64,000 bases of DNA from DASUNQ01 sp035536455 (GCA_035536455.1 DATLOC010000028.1:1-64000); one strand, 5' to 3'. Numbered from the stretch's first letter, positions 53,208 to 61,095 are shown. The notes: generated by a model not told the origin, from the sequence alone. Translations and numbers: made by a program.

Positions 53208-54515
53208 CTATCTCTCGATCTTCTGGAGCTCCGCCGCCAATTGCCGCAGGGCCGCGACGGAGAGCGTTTCCTGCTGCACGGCGTCGCTGAGGAGGATCAT
53301 CGCGCCGACGGCCTCGCGGCGGATGTGGAGGACGTTGAAGGTCTCGAGGGTCTCTTCGATGAGCTCCCGGGCCTCGGCCGCGCGGCCTTTCTCGAGCAGC
53401 AGGATGCCGAGGTCCGTCGCGACGACAGCAGCGGTGTAAGGGAGGTTCATCTCAAGGAACCCTTTTTGAGCTTGGCGGAAGTAGCGCTCTGAGCGCCCGG
53501 CGTGACCTAGACCGTCTGCGACCCGCCCCTCGATCCACAGCAGCCGTAATTGGTGGACGGGGCCACCGTACGCCGCGTAGAGCTTGCGGCTTATCCACAG
53601 AAGGTGCCAAGCCTCGCGGAATCGTCCGCACTGTACATAGCAGTCGAGCAGATTGTGCACGGCAACGAGCAGCACGCTGGGCTCAAGTACAGGATCCAGA
53701 AATGAGAGCGCTCTCATGAGCAGGGAAGCGGCTTCCTCTGGCTTGCCTGTAAGAAGGCAGAGATGCGCCTTCTGCGTCAGCACCTTCCCGGTCAGGTGGC
53801 GCGCGCCTTCGGTCTCATAGACCTGCAGAGCCCACTCGAGAAGAGTTTCTGCCTCATCGAATCTACGCTGATCAATTCGCAGAGCCCCCGTGCGTTCGAG
53901 CAAGCGACCGAGGAGCATCGTGTCGCCCGTGCCTCGCTCAGCACGTTTCCGGGCACGTAGCAGATCAACGTCCGCAGCGACAGGATCGTTCGCCACGCGC
54001 CGTGCATTTCCGAGGTCGGCAAAGGCGCGTGCCTGCAAGTCAGCGAGGGCGGCTACGCCCCGTGTAGAGGGTTCGATGGATTCGGCCACCATGGCCGCGA
54101 AGGCCGCGAGGAGAACCATCGCCTCCGGATCGTGGTGGCGCTGCTCCCAGCTCTCATCCAACAGCGACTCGCAGAGCGCCCACGCGATCTCTCCGTGCCC
54201 CGCGGAGCTCAGGAGTTCGGCCGCCTCGGGGGCCCGCTTCTTCGAGGGGCGCTGCTTTGCTGGGGCAGGCAAGGCCGCGAACGCTTTCTCGATCGCGGCG
54301 TCGTACTCCGCTTCGGAATGCTCGCGCGGAGGCTGCGAGCGCTCGGGTCGCCACATGAAGCTCGCCAGGGGAGCGAGCGTCTGCTGGCAGGCGTCGCAGC
54401 CGTGGACCAGGTGAGCGAGGACGGCCATCCGCCCGGTGCGGTCGAGCTTCCCGAGAAGGAAGCCTTCGAGCTCCGACCGCTCGGGATGCCCTGCCGTTCG
54501 GTTCCCGTGAGCCAT
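53208..54515 (-). CDS. Zinc-finger/TPR protein
   Basis: A 435-aa soluble protein. The N-terminus has an anti-sigma-like zinc-finger pattern (VLAHLVHGCDACQQTLAPL, HxxxCxxC). The rest is alpha-helical with repeated TPR-like units (ADLQARAFADLGNARRVA, AETLLEWALQVYETEGA, YVQCGRFREAWHLLWIS). No transmembrane helix. Proteins with this architecture recur in several Acidobacteria genomes beside small secreted proteins, and the next upstream gene here (54634) is one. Less GC-rich in its second half. Function unknown. Confidence 0.74.
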   Translation of the reverse strand: MAHGNRTAGHPERSELEGFLLGKLDRTGRMAVLAHLVHGCDACQQTLAPLASFMWRPERSQPPREHSEAEYDAAIEKAFAALPAPAKQRPSKKRAPEAAELLSSAGHGEIAWALCESLLDESWEQRHHDPEAMVLLAAFAAMVAESIEPSTRGVAALADLQARAFADLGNARRVANDPVAADVDLLRARKRAERGTGDTMLLGRLLERTGALRIDQRRFDEAETLLEWALQVYETEGARHLTGKVLTQKAHLCLLTGKPEEAASLLMRALSFLDPVLEPSVLLVAVHNLLDCYVQCGRFREAWHLLWISRKLYAAYGGPVHQLRLLWIEGRVADGLGHAGRSERYFRQAQKGFLEMNLPYTAAVVATDLGILLLEKGRAAEARELIEETLETFNVLHIRREAVGAMILLSDAVQQETLSVAALRQLAAELQKIER

Positions 54516-54633
54516 TCACGCCCCCCGCAGTTCAGCAAGTGGCCGGATTCTGACACAGAGCAGCCGCGGCAAGGCCCCCGGAGGCGGCAAGCTGCCGCCT
54601 CCGGTTACGTCGGAGCTTGTCCACCCGTAGAGG

Positions 54634-54924
54634 CTACGGCCGCTGCGGGCAGCCGTTCGGGTCGAGTGAGGTTCCTTGGTCGCACTGACTCGTCGGCGGT
54701 GGCCCGTTGGGATCGATCGACGTCCCCTGCGCCCCCCACCTCGCCGTCAGCCCCCCGAGCACCCCCCCAACCCAACCCCAAGCCGCCTCCATCCACCCGT
54801 CCACCAGCCGCGCCGCCCGCCCACCGCCCCGACCGATCGCGCTCGCCGGCGGGGGTACTGCCAGGGCCAGGACCGCCGCGAGCGCGAGGGCGGCCGCCGG
54901 ACGAGAAACGCTCTTCCTGTTCAT
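54634..54924 (-). CDS. Small secreted protein with repeated DPNG motif
   Basis: A 96-aa exported protein. The signal peptide (PAAALALAAVLALAVPPPASA) is followed by a Gly/Trp-rich region (WMEAAWGWVGGVLGGLTARWG) and an imperfect C-terminal repeat QGTSIDPNGPPPTSQCD / QGTSLDPNGCPQRP. DPNG and the Cys pair hint at calcium or a disulfide-linked tail. AAGGAGG precedes the ATG. The gene lies 118 bp upstream of the zinc-finger/TPR gene on the same strand. Confidence 0.62.
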   Translation of the reverse strand: MNRKSVSRPAAALALAAVLALAVPPPASAIGRGGGRAARLVDGWMEAAWGWVGGVLGGLTARWGAQGTSIDPNGPPPTSQCDQGTSLDPNGCPQRP

Positions 54925-55226
54925 CCCTTCCTCCTTTCAGGGGTCACGACGCTCGATGGCGTCATTTCGAGTCTGCCACCGTATGCGTAAATCGCCGTTT
55001 CCCTCTCCCTCGGGCGGCCGGGCGGCAGGTGTCGCCCCCGACACCACGGTAAGCCGGTCCGCGGCCTGACCCCCTCGATTCGACGGAAGACCCCGCCTCG
55101 GGCGGCGCCGCGGCGGCGGAAATCGCATGCGAAGACGACTGCGCTCAAGGCTTGACTTCTGAATCTGAGTCTCGGAAACTGGAACTCATCTTGCGGAAGA
55201 ACAAACCAAGCGACCGCGCTGAAGGG
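54925..55226. other. Divergent intergenic region
   Basis: About 300 bp between the secreted-protein gene and the HTH operon. TTGACT at 55152-55157 and GAAACT at 55175-55180 give a weak -35/-10 pair (17-bp spacer) for the operon. No RNA gene or repeat was recognised. Confidence 0.35.
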
Positions 55227-55616
55227 ATGCCGCGCGGCGACGCCGAGCGGCTCGCCCGGCAGCTCTTCGGCGCCCGCGTCGCGCAGCTCCGCCAGCAGCA
55301 CGGGCTCACCCAGAAGGCGCTCGCCGAGGAGCTGGGCCTCGAGCAGGACCAGCTCAGCCGCTACGAGCGCGGCATCCACGTCCCGAAGCTCCTCACCCTC
55401 CTCCAGCTCCGCAAGCGCCTCTCCGTCACCCTCGACCACCTCATCGCCGGCGCCGCGCCGGGCGAGATCTCCGACCCGCACGTCGCCAAGGTCGCCGGGT
55501 CTCTCGACGCGCTCCCGCCCCGGCACCGCGGCCCGATCCTCACCGCCGTCGCGACCATGGTCTGGGCGGCGCAGAACGAGCTCCGGCGCGCCGCGCCGGG
55601 GAGCGCCGGCGAATGA
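55227..55616 (+). CDS. XRE-family transcriptional regulator
   Basis: A 129-aa regulator. The HTH is clear: RVAQLRQQHGLTQKALAEELGLEQDQLSRYERGIHVPKLLTLLQL. A short C-terminal part (PRHRGPILTAVATMVWAAQNE) may mediate dimerisation. ATG 55227 was chosen; a TTG 75 bases upstream is likely a -35 element rather than a start. First gene of a three-gene operon, overlapping the next by 4 bp. Confidence 0.82.
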   Translation: MPRGDAERLARQLFGARVAQLRQQHGLTQKALAEELGLEQDQLSRYERGIHVPKLLTLLQLRKRLSVTLDHLIAGAAPGEISDPHVAKVAGSLDALPPRHRGPILTAVATMVWAAQNELRRAAPGSAGE

Positions 55617-56188
55617 ACGGCGGGCTCTCCGAGATGTGGACGCCTCTCGCCGCGACGCGCGCCGAGGCCGTCGCGCGGCTCGCGGCGGAGCGGCAGGCCG
55701 CCGACCTCGCCGTCGCCGAGCTCTTGGCGCTCCCCCCCGCGGAGCGCCGGCGGCACATCCGGGACGAGGCGCGGTTCCGCACGGTCGCCGTCGCGGCCCT
55801 CTTCCTCGAGTGGAGCCTGCCGGCGGCGGACGTAGCCGCCGGCCTCGGCGAGGAGCTGGCCCTCCTCGCCGTCGAGGTCCTCGGCCAGGTCGATCGCGAG
55901 CGCGAGCGCCCGCGGCTCGTCGCCGAGCTCGAGGGCTGGGCCTTGGGGCTCGTCGCCTACGCCCGCTGGTTGACGCAACGGTGGGACGCGGCGGGCGACG
56001 CGCTGCAGCGGGCCAAGGAGTGCCTCGCCGGCGCCGGCCACGACACGCCCGCCCTCGGCTTTGGTCGTCCGCCCGCGCACGTCCAAGAAAGCGAGCGGGA
56101 CGAGGCGGTGCGCCTCGGCCGCCTCACCCAGGCCGCCCTCGCCCTGGTGCGCACCCTCGAAACCGCTCCCATCGCCACGGAGGACTGA
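55613..56188 (+). CDS. Helical hypothetical protein in HTH operon
   Basis: A 191-aa, Ala/Glu-rich, almost entirely helical protein (ALLALPPAERRRHIRDEARF, FLEWSLPAADVAAGLGEELALLAVEV, YARWLTQRWDAAGDALQRAKECL). It may have TPR-like pairs. Family unknown. It overlaps the HTH gene by 4 bp and is 1 bp before the next gene. Confidence 0.6.
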   Translation: MNGGLSEMWTPLAATRAEAVARLAAERQAADLAVAELLALPPAERRRHIRDEARFRTVAVAALFLEWSLPAADVAAGLGEELALLAVEVLGQVDRERERPRLVAELEGWALGLVAYARWLTQRWDAAGDALQRAKECLAGAGHDTPALGFGRPPAHVQESERDEAVRLGRLTQAALALVRTLETAPIATED

Positions 56189-56189
56189 G

Positions 56190-56597
56190 ATGACAAAGAC
56201 CAGCCCACGGAAAAAGACCGCGCGGGCGCGCCGGCGGGCGGACGAGCCGCTCAGCCCGCGGCAGCTCGCGCGGCGCCTCAGCACGCTGCCGGGGTGGGAG
56301 GCCGAAGGCGGCAACCGCGAGCTCGTCGGCCGCTACACCCTCGGCACCACCCCCTCCGCCGTCTTCGCCGCGATGCTCGTCCTCTTCACGGCCGACTCCC
56401 TCCGCCGCGAGCTGCGCGTCGAGATCTCCGGCCTGCGCCTCACCCTACGGCTCTCGACCCCGGCGGTCGGCGCCGTCACCCGCGCCGACGTCGAGCTCGC
56501 CGCCCTCCTCGCCCGCGGCCCCATGTCGCTCCCCAACTTCGAAACCCGGATCCTCGCCATGCTGGCGGCGACCGGCATCTGGAACGACCGAACCTGA
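56190..56597 (+). CDS. Pterin-carbinolamine-dehydratase-like protein, active site not conserved
   Basis: A 135-aa protein. After a basic N-terminus (SPRKKTARARRRADE), the sequence LARRLSTLPGWEAEGGNRELVGRYTL, AAMLVLFTADSLRRELRVEIS and LTLRLSTPAVGAVTRADVELAALL follows the PCD/DCoH (PhhB) fold pattern. The canonical HHP-type catalytic histidines are missing (RRELRVEIS instead), so it may be a non-catalytic binding protein. It is the third gene of the HTH operon and the last before repeat element C. Confidence 0.6.
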   Translation: MTKTSPRKKTARARRRADEPLSPRQLARRLSTLPGWEAEGGNRELVGRYTLGTTPSAVFAAMLVLFTADSLRRELRVEISGLRLTLRLSTPAVGAVTRADVELAALLARGPMSLPNFETRILAMLAATGIWNDRT

Positions 56598-56613
56598 GAA
56601 AGGAGGCACTCCC

Positions 56614-56634
56614 ATGAGCGAGTCACGCCAGTGA
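56614..56634 (+). CDS. Six-codon leader ORF before array C
   Basis: ATG AGC GAG TCA CGC CAG TGA, preceded by a strong AAAGGAGG site. Its stop overlaps a GTG (56631) that opens a long frame through the array and in phase with the small protein gene at 56928. Such overlap would allow coupled translation of the array, but there is no parallel at locus B. Could be chance. Confidence 0.3.
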   Translation: MSESRQ

Positions 56635-56642
56635 GAAGCGCC

Positions 56643-56900
56643 GGGGCAAGCGTCCCGCAGTCCAGTTCAAACGGGAACTCGCCCGGGGCAAGCGGGAATC
56701 GACCCGGGGCAAGCGGGAATCCGGCTGGGGCAAGCGGGAATCGTAAAAGTACGTTTGCCCCGCGGCCCGGGGCAAGCGGGAAAACGGCCGGGGCAAGCGG
56801 GAATTGTAAAAGTACGTTCGCCCCGCCTCGATTCCCGCTTGCCCCACCCCGATTCCCGTTTGTACCGAGCGTTTTCCCGCTTGTCCGGAGCGAATTCCCT
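56643..56900 (+). repeat. 21-bp-periodic repeat array C (13 units, both orientations)
   Basis: Core GGGGCAAGCGGGAA repeats at exact 21-bp spacing. Anchors on the first C are 56647, 56668, 56689, 56710, 56731, 56773 and 56794. At 56752 and 56815 there are two composite units containing AAAAGTACGTTTGCCCC-like sequence, 63 bp apart. Then four inverted units (TTCCCGCTTGCCCC type) have anchors at 56832, 56853, 56874 and 56895. Forward and inverted halves could pair in RNA or DNA. No indels occur within the lattice. The motif is unrelated to arrays A and B. Located 27 bp before the small protein gene. Function unknown. Confidence 0.93.
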
Positions 56901-56927
56901 CACATCCAAACGAAAGGAGACCGTTCC

Positions 56928-57320
56928 ATGCCCAGAGAGACGTTCCTCGAGCTGCTCGCCGAGATGGACACGCTCAACGTCAACCTCAAGGCGAAGCTGC
57001 CCGACCTTCCCCCGCACCTGATCCCCCTCCAGGCCGACCTCGAGGCCTGGCTCCTCGCCTGCCGCTCGCTGGAAGCCCAGCAGGAGGTCTACAACGCCCG
57101 GCTGCGGGAGACCAACGAGAGCCGCCGCAAGCAGGAGGCCCGCGCCATCGAACTGCGCGGCCAGATCCGTGACGCCCTCCGCGGCTTCTTCGGCGGCAAA
57201 AACCAGACCCTCCGCGAGTTCCTCGTCAAGCCCCGCGGCGGCCGTCGCACCCCGAAGAAGGAGGAGCCGCCGCCGGCGCCCACCACACCGCCGCCGGCGA
57301 CCCCGCCGCCCACCTCCTGA
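56928..57320 (+). CDS. Small helical protein with basic, Pro-rich tail (array-C-associated)
   Basis: A 130-aa protein homologous to that at 24368-24745. Shared features include LQADLEAWLLACRSLEAQQEV, ARLRETNESRRKQEARAIEL, FGGKNQTLREFLVKPRGG, a basic stretch (RRTPKKEE) and a Pro/Thr tail. Predominantly helical up to residue 95. GAAAGGAGA precedes the ATG. The frame is open upstream through the array to GTG 56631, but the separate good ribosome site supports ATG 56928. Family not recognised. As at locus B it stands between array and 3' hairpin. Confidence 0.82.
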   Translation: MPRETFLELLAEMDTLNVNLKAKLPDLPPHLIPLQADLEAWLLACRSLEAQQEVYNARLRETNESRRKQEARAIELRGQIRDALRGFFGGKNQTLREFLVKPRGGRRTPKKEEPPPAPTTPPPATPPPTS

Positions 57321-57406
57321 CCCAAAACAACGGCCGCCGGCGGAGATCTGACCTCCGCCGGCGGCGCACCGCCCTCATCGCAACGCGGCGCGTCGAACGA
57401 GAGCAC
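57321..57406 (+). repeat. Conserved 86-bp 3' element with hairpin (copy C)
   Basis: Begins at the base after the stop codon and is identical to 24746-24831 except for one position. Perfect inverted repeat with 13-bp arms at 57333-57345 and 57353-57365 and loop ATCTGAC. Beyond the hairpin a further ~40 conserved bases (GCACCGCCCTCATCGC and on) suggest a function beyond simple termination. Confidence 0.88.
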
Positions 57407-57516
57407 CAGGACCACACCACCAACTCCACCCTCTGAAGGGCCGGACTCGGTGCCCTCGCTTTCACGGCCCTGCAAAAACCCGGCTTGGTTTTCCGTCTTT
57501 GTTAGGCTAGGAGGCA

Positions 57517-59076
57517 GTGGACAACCTGCTCTACTTTGGCGACAACCTCGACGTTCTGCGCCGGCACGTGAAGGACGAATCTGTAGATCTCGTCTACTTG
57601 GACCCCCCTTTCAACTCCCAGCAGAGCTACAACGTCCTCTTCGCCGAACACAGCGGTGAGCGTGCCGCTGCGCAGATCAGGGCATTCGAGGACACTTGGC
57701 GATGGGACCAGGGAGCAGCGGAGGCCTACCAAGACGCAGTTGAGGCGGGCGGTCGTGTAGCTGACGCAATGCGCTCGTTCCGCACCTTCCTCGGCGATTC
57801 CGACATGATGGCCTATGTTTCGATGATGGCACCGCGCCTCATTGAGCTGCGGCGCGTGCTTAAGTCTACGGGTAGCCTCTACCTTCATTGCGACCCTACG
57901 GCGAGCCACTATCTGAAGATTCTTCTAGACGGGGTATTCGGCCCTGCTAGCTTCCGAAACGAGATCGTGTGGAGGCGCACACCTTTCTCCGGGTCTTCAA
58001 AGGCCCGCGCCCGGCAGTTCCCGCGCAGTCACGACGTCATCTTGTTCTATACCCGTTCCTCAACATGGACTTGGAATCAACCGACGGAACCCTACTCTCC
58101 CGAATACTTGGCGCGTTTCCGGTGGGATGATGGCGACGGGCGGGGACCATATCGCAAAACGCTGCTCAAGACCTATTCGGACGCCACCTTTGCCCGACTC
58201 AAAGCAGACAACCGCCTCATCGCTCCCGTTCGGCCCGGTGCAAAGTGGTCGTACAAGCAGTATCTCAGCGAGAGTTCTGGCACCCGGCAGGTCGACGATA
58301 TCTGGACAGACGTAAACGCGATCAACCCTGTTGCTCGCGAACGTCTCGGCTACCCAACTCAGAAACCGGAAGCTCTCCTTGAGCGGATTATTTCTGCCAG
58401 CTCGAATCCTGGTGACACAATATTGGACCCGTTTTGCGGTTGTGGCACGACTGTCGCGGCTGCCCAGAAGCTCGGTCGCCGCTGGATTGGCATTGATGTA
58501 ACACACTTGGCGATTAATCTCATCCGCCACCGGCTCCGCGATGCCTTCGGGGATGTGCCCTTTCGGGTGATCGGCGAGCCCGTCTCCCTACCGGATGCCC
58601 AGACGCTCGCCGATCAGGACAAGTACCAGTTTCAATGGTGGGCACTCGGCCTCGTCGGCGCGAGGCCGGCGGAAGGCAAGAAGGGCGCTGACAAGGGAAT
58701 CGACGGCCGCCTGTTTTTCCATGACGAGGGCGCGAGCGGCCGCACGAAGACGATCATCTTTTCGGTAAAGGGCGGGGGAACAGGTGTCAAAGACGTGCGG
58801 GATCTAGTCGGAGTCCTGGAACGCGAGACGGCGCAGATCGGCGTTCTGATCACCATGGAACCTCCGACAGGCCCGATGAGGTCAGAGGCCGCCAGCGCCG
58901 GGTTCTACGACTCGCCCTTCGGTACTCGACACCCTCGCGTCCAAATCCTAACGATCGCTGAGCTCCTGGAAGGCAAGGCCGTTAACATGCCGCCGACGCG
59001 AGCGAATGTCACCTTTAAGAAGGCGCCGAGGGTCACCGCGTCGGGGCCCAACCAGCTAGAAATCGAACCGAAGTAA
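57517..59076 (+). CDS. DNA methyltransferase (N6-A/N4-C) with C-terminal Mrr-like nuclease domain
   Basis: A 519-aa protein. The beta-class methyltransferase has VDLVYLDPPFNSQQSYNVLF (DPPF motif IV, residues 25-44) early and DTILDPFCGCGTTVAAAQKL (SAM-binding motif I) late. The C-terminal ~150 residues contain GADKGIDGRLFFHDEG and TKTIIFSVKGGGTGV, the D-x(n)-xxK arrangement of Mrr-type PD-(D/E)xK nucleases. This suggests a combined modification-restriction protein or a methyl-directed one. Lower GC than the core. GTG start with AGGAGG two bases before. Neighbour is an unknown membrane protein. Confidence 0.8.
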   Translation: MDNLLYFGDNLDVLRRHVKDESVDLVYLDPPFNSQQSYNVLFAEHSGERAAAQIRAFEDTWRWDQGAAEAYQDAVEAGGRVADAMRSFRTFLGDSDMMAYVSMMAPRLIELRRVLKSTGSLYLHCDPTASHYLKILLDGVFGPASFRNEIVWRRTPFSGSSKARARQFPRSHDVILFYTRSSTWTWNQPTEPYSPEYLARFRWDDGDGRGPYRKTLLKTYSDATFARLKADNRLIAPVRPGAKWSYKQYLSESSGTRQVDDIWTDVNAINPVARERLGYPTQKPEALLERIISASSNPGDTILDPFCGCGTTVAAAQKLGRRWIGIDVTHLAINLIRHRLRDAFGDVPFRVIGEPVSLPDAQTLADQDKYQFQWWALGLVGARPAEGKKGADKGIDGRLFFHDEGASGRTKTIIFSVKGGGTGVKDVRDLVGVLERETAQIGVLITMEPPTGPMRSEAASAGFYDSPFGTRHPRVQILTIAELLEGKAVNMPPTRANVTFKKAPRVTASGPNQLEIEPK

Positions 59077-59157
59077 CCGCAGTTCGCACGGCGAGAGCAG
59101 TACCACTAAATTCCAACCGGCCAGGTCGAACGATGTGACCGTAGCCGAGGGACGTTC

Positions 59158-60720
59158 ATGCGCAAAAAGACGGCCACCGAGCGTCTGGAGAGTTTTGAGC
59201 GCGAATTCCGGGCTGTCCTTCCTGACAGCTTCGACACTCTCTACCACTATCTAGAAAAGCGTTACGGCCAACGGCACCTTCCTGTCTATAGGTCACCCGG
59301 CAACCGCCACGTTCTAGCTGCCATGTTCGTAACGATGTCTGGCGCGTCGCATCTCGGAAAGCGTGTGGATGACGCCGTCAAAGCCAAAGAGCATAGCTGG
59401 TTGCTCGCCTCGCTAGCCGCGCCGTTCGACCATGTCGCTATGGGGTTTGAAGCTCACTTGATCGGCTTTTATCGTGAGCTAGATGCTCTGAGTGACGAGC
59501 AATTTCTGCAGCTTCTCACCTACCTTGAGTACTCCGATCTTAAATTGGAGATCGACCGCCTGCAATGGTGGCTGCATCATGAGCTATTGAGGTTCGCGAG
59601 TATTGTGCTAGCGGTCGCGTCAGGTGGCCTTCTGTTCGTGCAGGGCATTTTGGGTGTACAACTTATTGGCGGCGAGTTTTTAATTCCGTGGAGAGATGGG
59701 CCGACTGTCGTTCCACTCTTTGAGTTCGTGCTCGTTTCACTCCTGCTCGTGCTGACTGTTCTCACCATTAGGCGATTAGGTCTTGTTGGGTTTGTTGTTT
59801 GGATATTTGTAATACTGGCCCTGCCACTCTATGGCCTGTGGAAGCTGCTGCTCTATGGGATACGAACACCATTCAATGTGGCCTTCGAGGCATATTTTGC
59901 GGAGGACTATCGACAGAAGGGCTGGCTCGGGTCAACTTGGTTGCCCATTTTCACTGTCTGTTTGAACCTGGTCGCATGTGGGGTTGTCCTGCGAGCTCGT
60001 CACCCAGCTCTTGTGATATCTGGTGGTGTTATTTTGGCCTTGACATACGCAGGACTCATTATTTGGTTCTATCACTGGAACTTTCATCCACTCTTCTTCT
60101 TTGATCGCGGTGCGCGCGCTAATGTCTATCTCCGTTTGTTGGGTATTGAGCGATCGAAGGATGTGGTTGGAAAGTTGTCATTCTCATCGGCCCAACTTGC
60201 CAGTATCCGGGAGCGTCTCTCGAAGGCGCTTGTGTTTTGTCGGCAGTTAGAAAAGGTTATACGCACTAACCGCCTCGACATTCTTACGGCTAACTCGTTC
60301 GTCTTGATGTTCGTAGTCCTTTTCGGCGTCACGATATTTGAGTTCTATGCCCTGTATCGAGGGCTTCATGTCCTGGACCCTGGTCTGTTCGTCGATGCAG
60401 AAGGAGTTGCGGTCTCTAAGGAGGCATTAGTGCACCTTAGTCTCAACAACTTGCCGGTCGGTGGAAGTTCGCGTGTAAGTGGTAGCACGGCGTGGATGGA
60501 GGTGCTGCTGTTCTCCCAAAGAATGGTCGTGATGCTTTTGCTGGTTCTTGCGGTCTTCGCCTATTCCACGTTTTCCAGTCTCCAGCTTAAGGTCGAAAAG
60601 GAACGCCTAAGAAGGTTTCTGCGTTCTCAGCGTGCGGATATCCGAAGGGCGCTAAGGGCATATGATCACTTGGATGCCAATGCCGAGGACAGAACTGCAG
60701 GGGAAGAAAGCGAAGAGTAG
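59158..60720 (+). CDS. Large unknown membrane protein (defence-island neighbour)
   Basis: A 520-aa protein with a soluble N-terminus (~140 aa) and two helix bundles. The first has about six hydrophobic segments (FASIVLAVASGGLLFVQGIL, VPLFEFVLVSLLLVLTVL, LVGFVVWIFVILALPLYGLW and more). A cytoplasmic linker contains LASIRERLSKALVFCRQLEK. The last ~120 residues have two helices flanking ALVHLSLNNLPVGGSS, a layout like a two-helix pore-loop module. It ends with a coiled coil (LQLKVEKERLRRFLRSQRADI). Low GC, 81 bp after the methyltransferase gene. No family recognised. Confidence 0.6.
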   Translation: MRKKTATERLESFEREFRAVLPDSFDTLYHYLEKRYGQRHLPVYRSPGNRHVLAAMFVTMSGASHLGKRVDDAVKAKEHSWLLASLAAPFDHVAMGFEAHLIGFYRELDALSDEQFLQLLTYLEYSDLKLEIDRLQWWLHHELLRFASIVLAVASGGLLFVQGILGVQLIGGEFLIPWRDGPTVVPLFEFVLVSLLLVLTVLTIRRLGLVGFVVWIFVILALPLYGLWKLLLYGIRTPFNVAFEAYFAEDYRQKGWLGSTWLPIFTVCLNLVACGVVLRARHPALVISGGVILALTYAGLIIWFYHWNFHPLFFFDRGARANVYLRLLGIERSKDVVGKLSFSSAQLASIRERLSKALVFCRQLEKVIRTNRLDILTANSFVLMFVVLFGVTIFEFYALYRGLHVLDPGLFVDAEGVAVSKEALVHLSLNNLPVGGSSRVSGSTAWMEVLLFSQRMVVMLLLVLAVFAYSTFSSLQLKVEKERLRRFLRSQRADIRRALRAYDHLDANAEDRTAGEESEE

Positions 60721-60790
60721 TGATGACGAGGGAGACCAGCGGTATAGCGGACGCTCTTCCTAGAGCCGCTCTCGAGGTCTTCCAGAAAAA
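60721..60790 (-). pseudogene. Truncated HEPN (DUF86) remnant
   Basis: Directly downstream of the MNT gene the minus strand reads IFLEDLESGSRKSVRYTAGLP. This closely resembles the beginning of DUF86 HEPN proteins, but without an intact start and cut off by the end of the neighbouring membrane-protein gene. It suggests that insertion of the methyltransferase/membrane-protein pair or a deletion removed the rest. Confidence 0.5.
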
Positions 60791-60798
60791 TCGCTAGT

Positions 60799-61095
60799 TC
60801 ACGCGACCAGGATGGCGTCCCTTTCGACGCTCGGCCGGACTCGCGCTCTGAGGCCGTACTCGGTGACGAGGTCGACCTTGGCTCCGAGGAGGTCCTCGAA
60901 GAGGATCTTCAGCCGCATGAACTCGGAATAGCTTGGACTGTGATCGAACGCGACAAGCAGGTCGACATCACTTGCCGTGGAGGCTTCATTGCGCGCGACC
61001 GAGCCGAAGAGGCGGAGGGACTTGACGCCGAACTCCGCGAGCAGGGGGCGGTGCTGAGAGAGGGCGGTCAAAACCTCTTCGCGGCGCATTGTCAT
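60799..61095 (-). CDS. Minimal nucleotidyltransferase (MNT) antitoxin
   Basis: A 98-aa MNT protein with an intact active-site pattern: FGVKSLRLFGSVARNEASTASDVDLLVAF (GSxARxExxxxSDxDLLV) followed by FMRLKILFEDLLGAKVDLVTEYGL. It normally AMPylates and neutralises a HEPN RNase encoded next to it; only a HEPN fragment remains at 60721-60790. The antitoxin is thus probably orphaned. Confidence 0.82.
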   Translation of the reverse strand: MTMRREEVLTALSQHRPLLAEFGVKSLRLFGSVARNEASTASDVDLLVAFDHSPSYSEFMRLKILFEDLLGAKVDLVTEYGLRARVRPSVERDAILVA

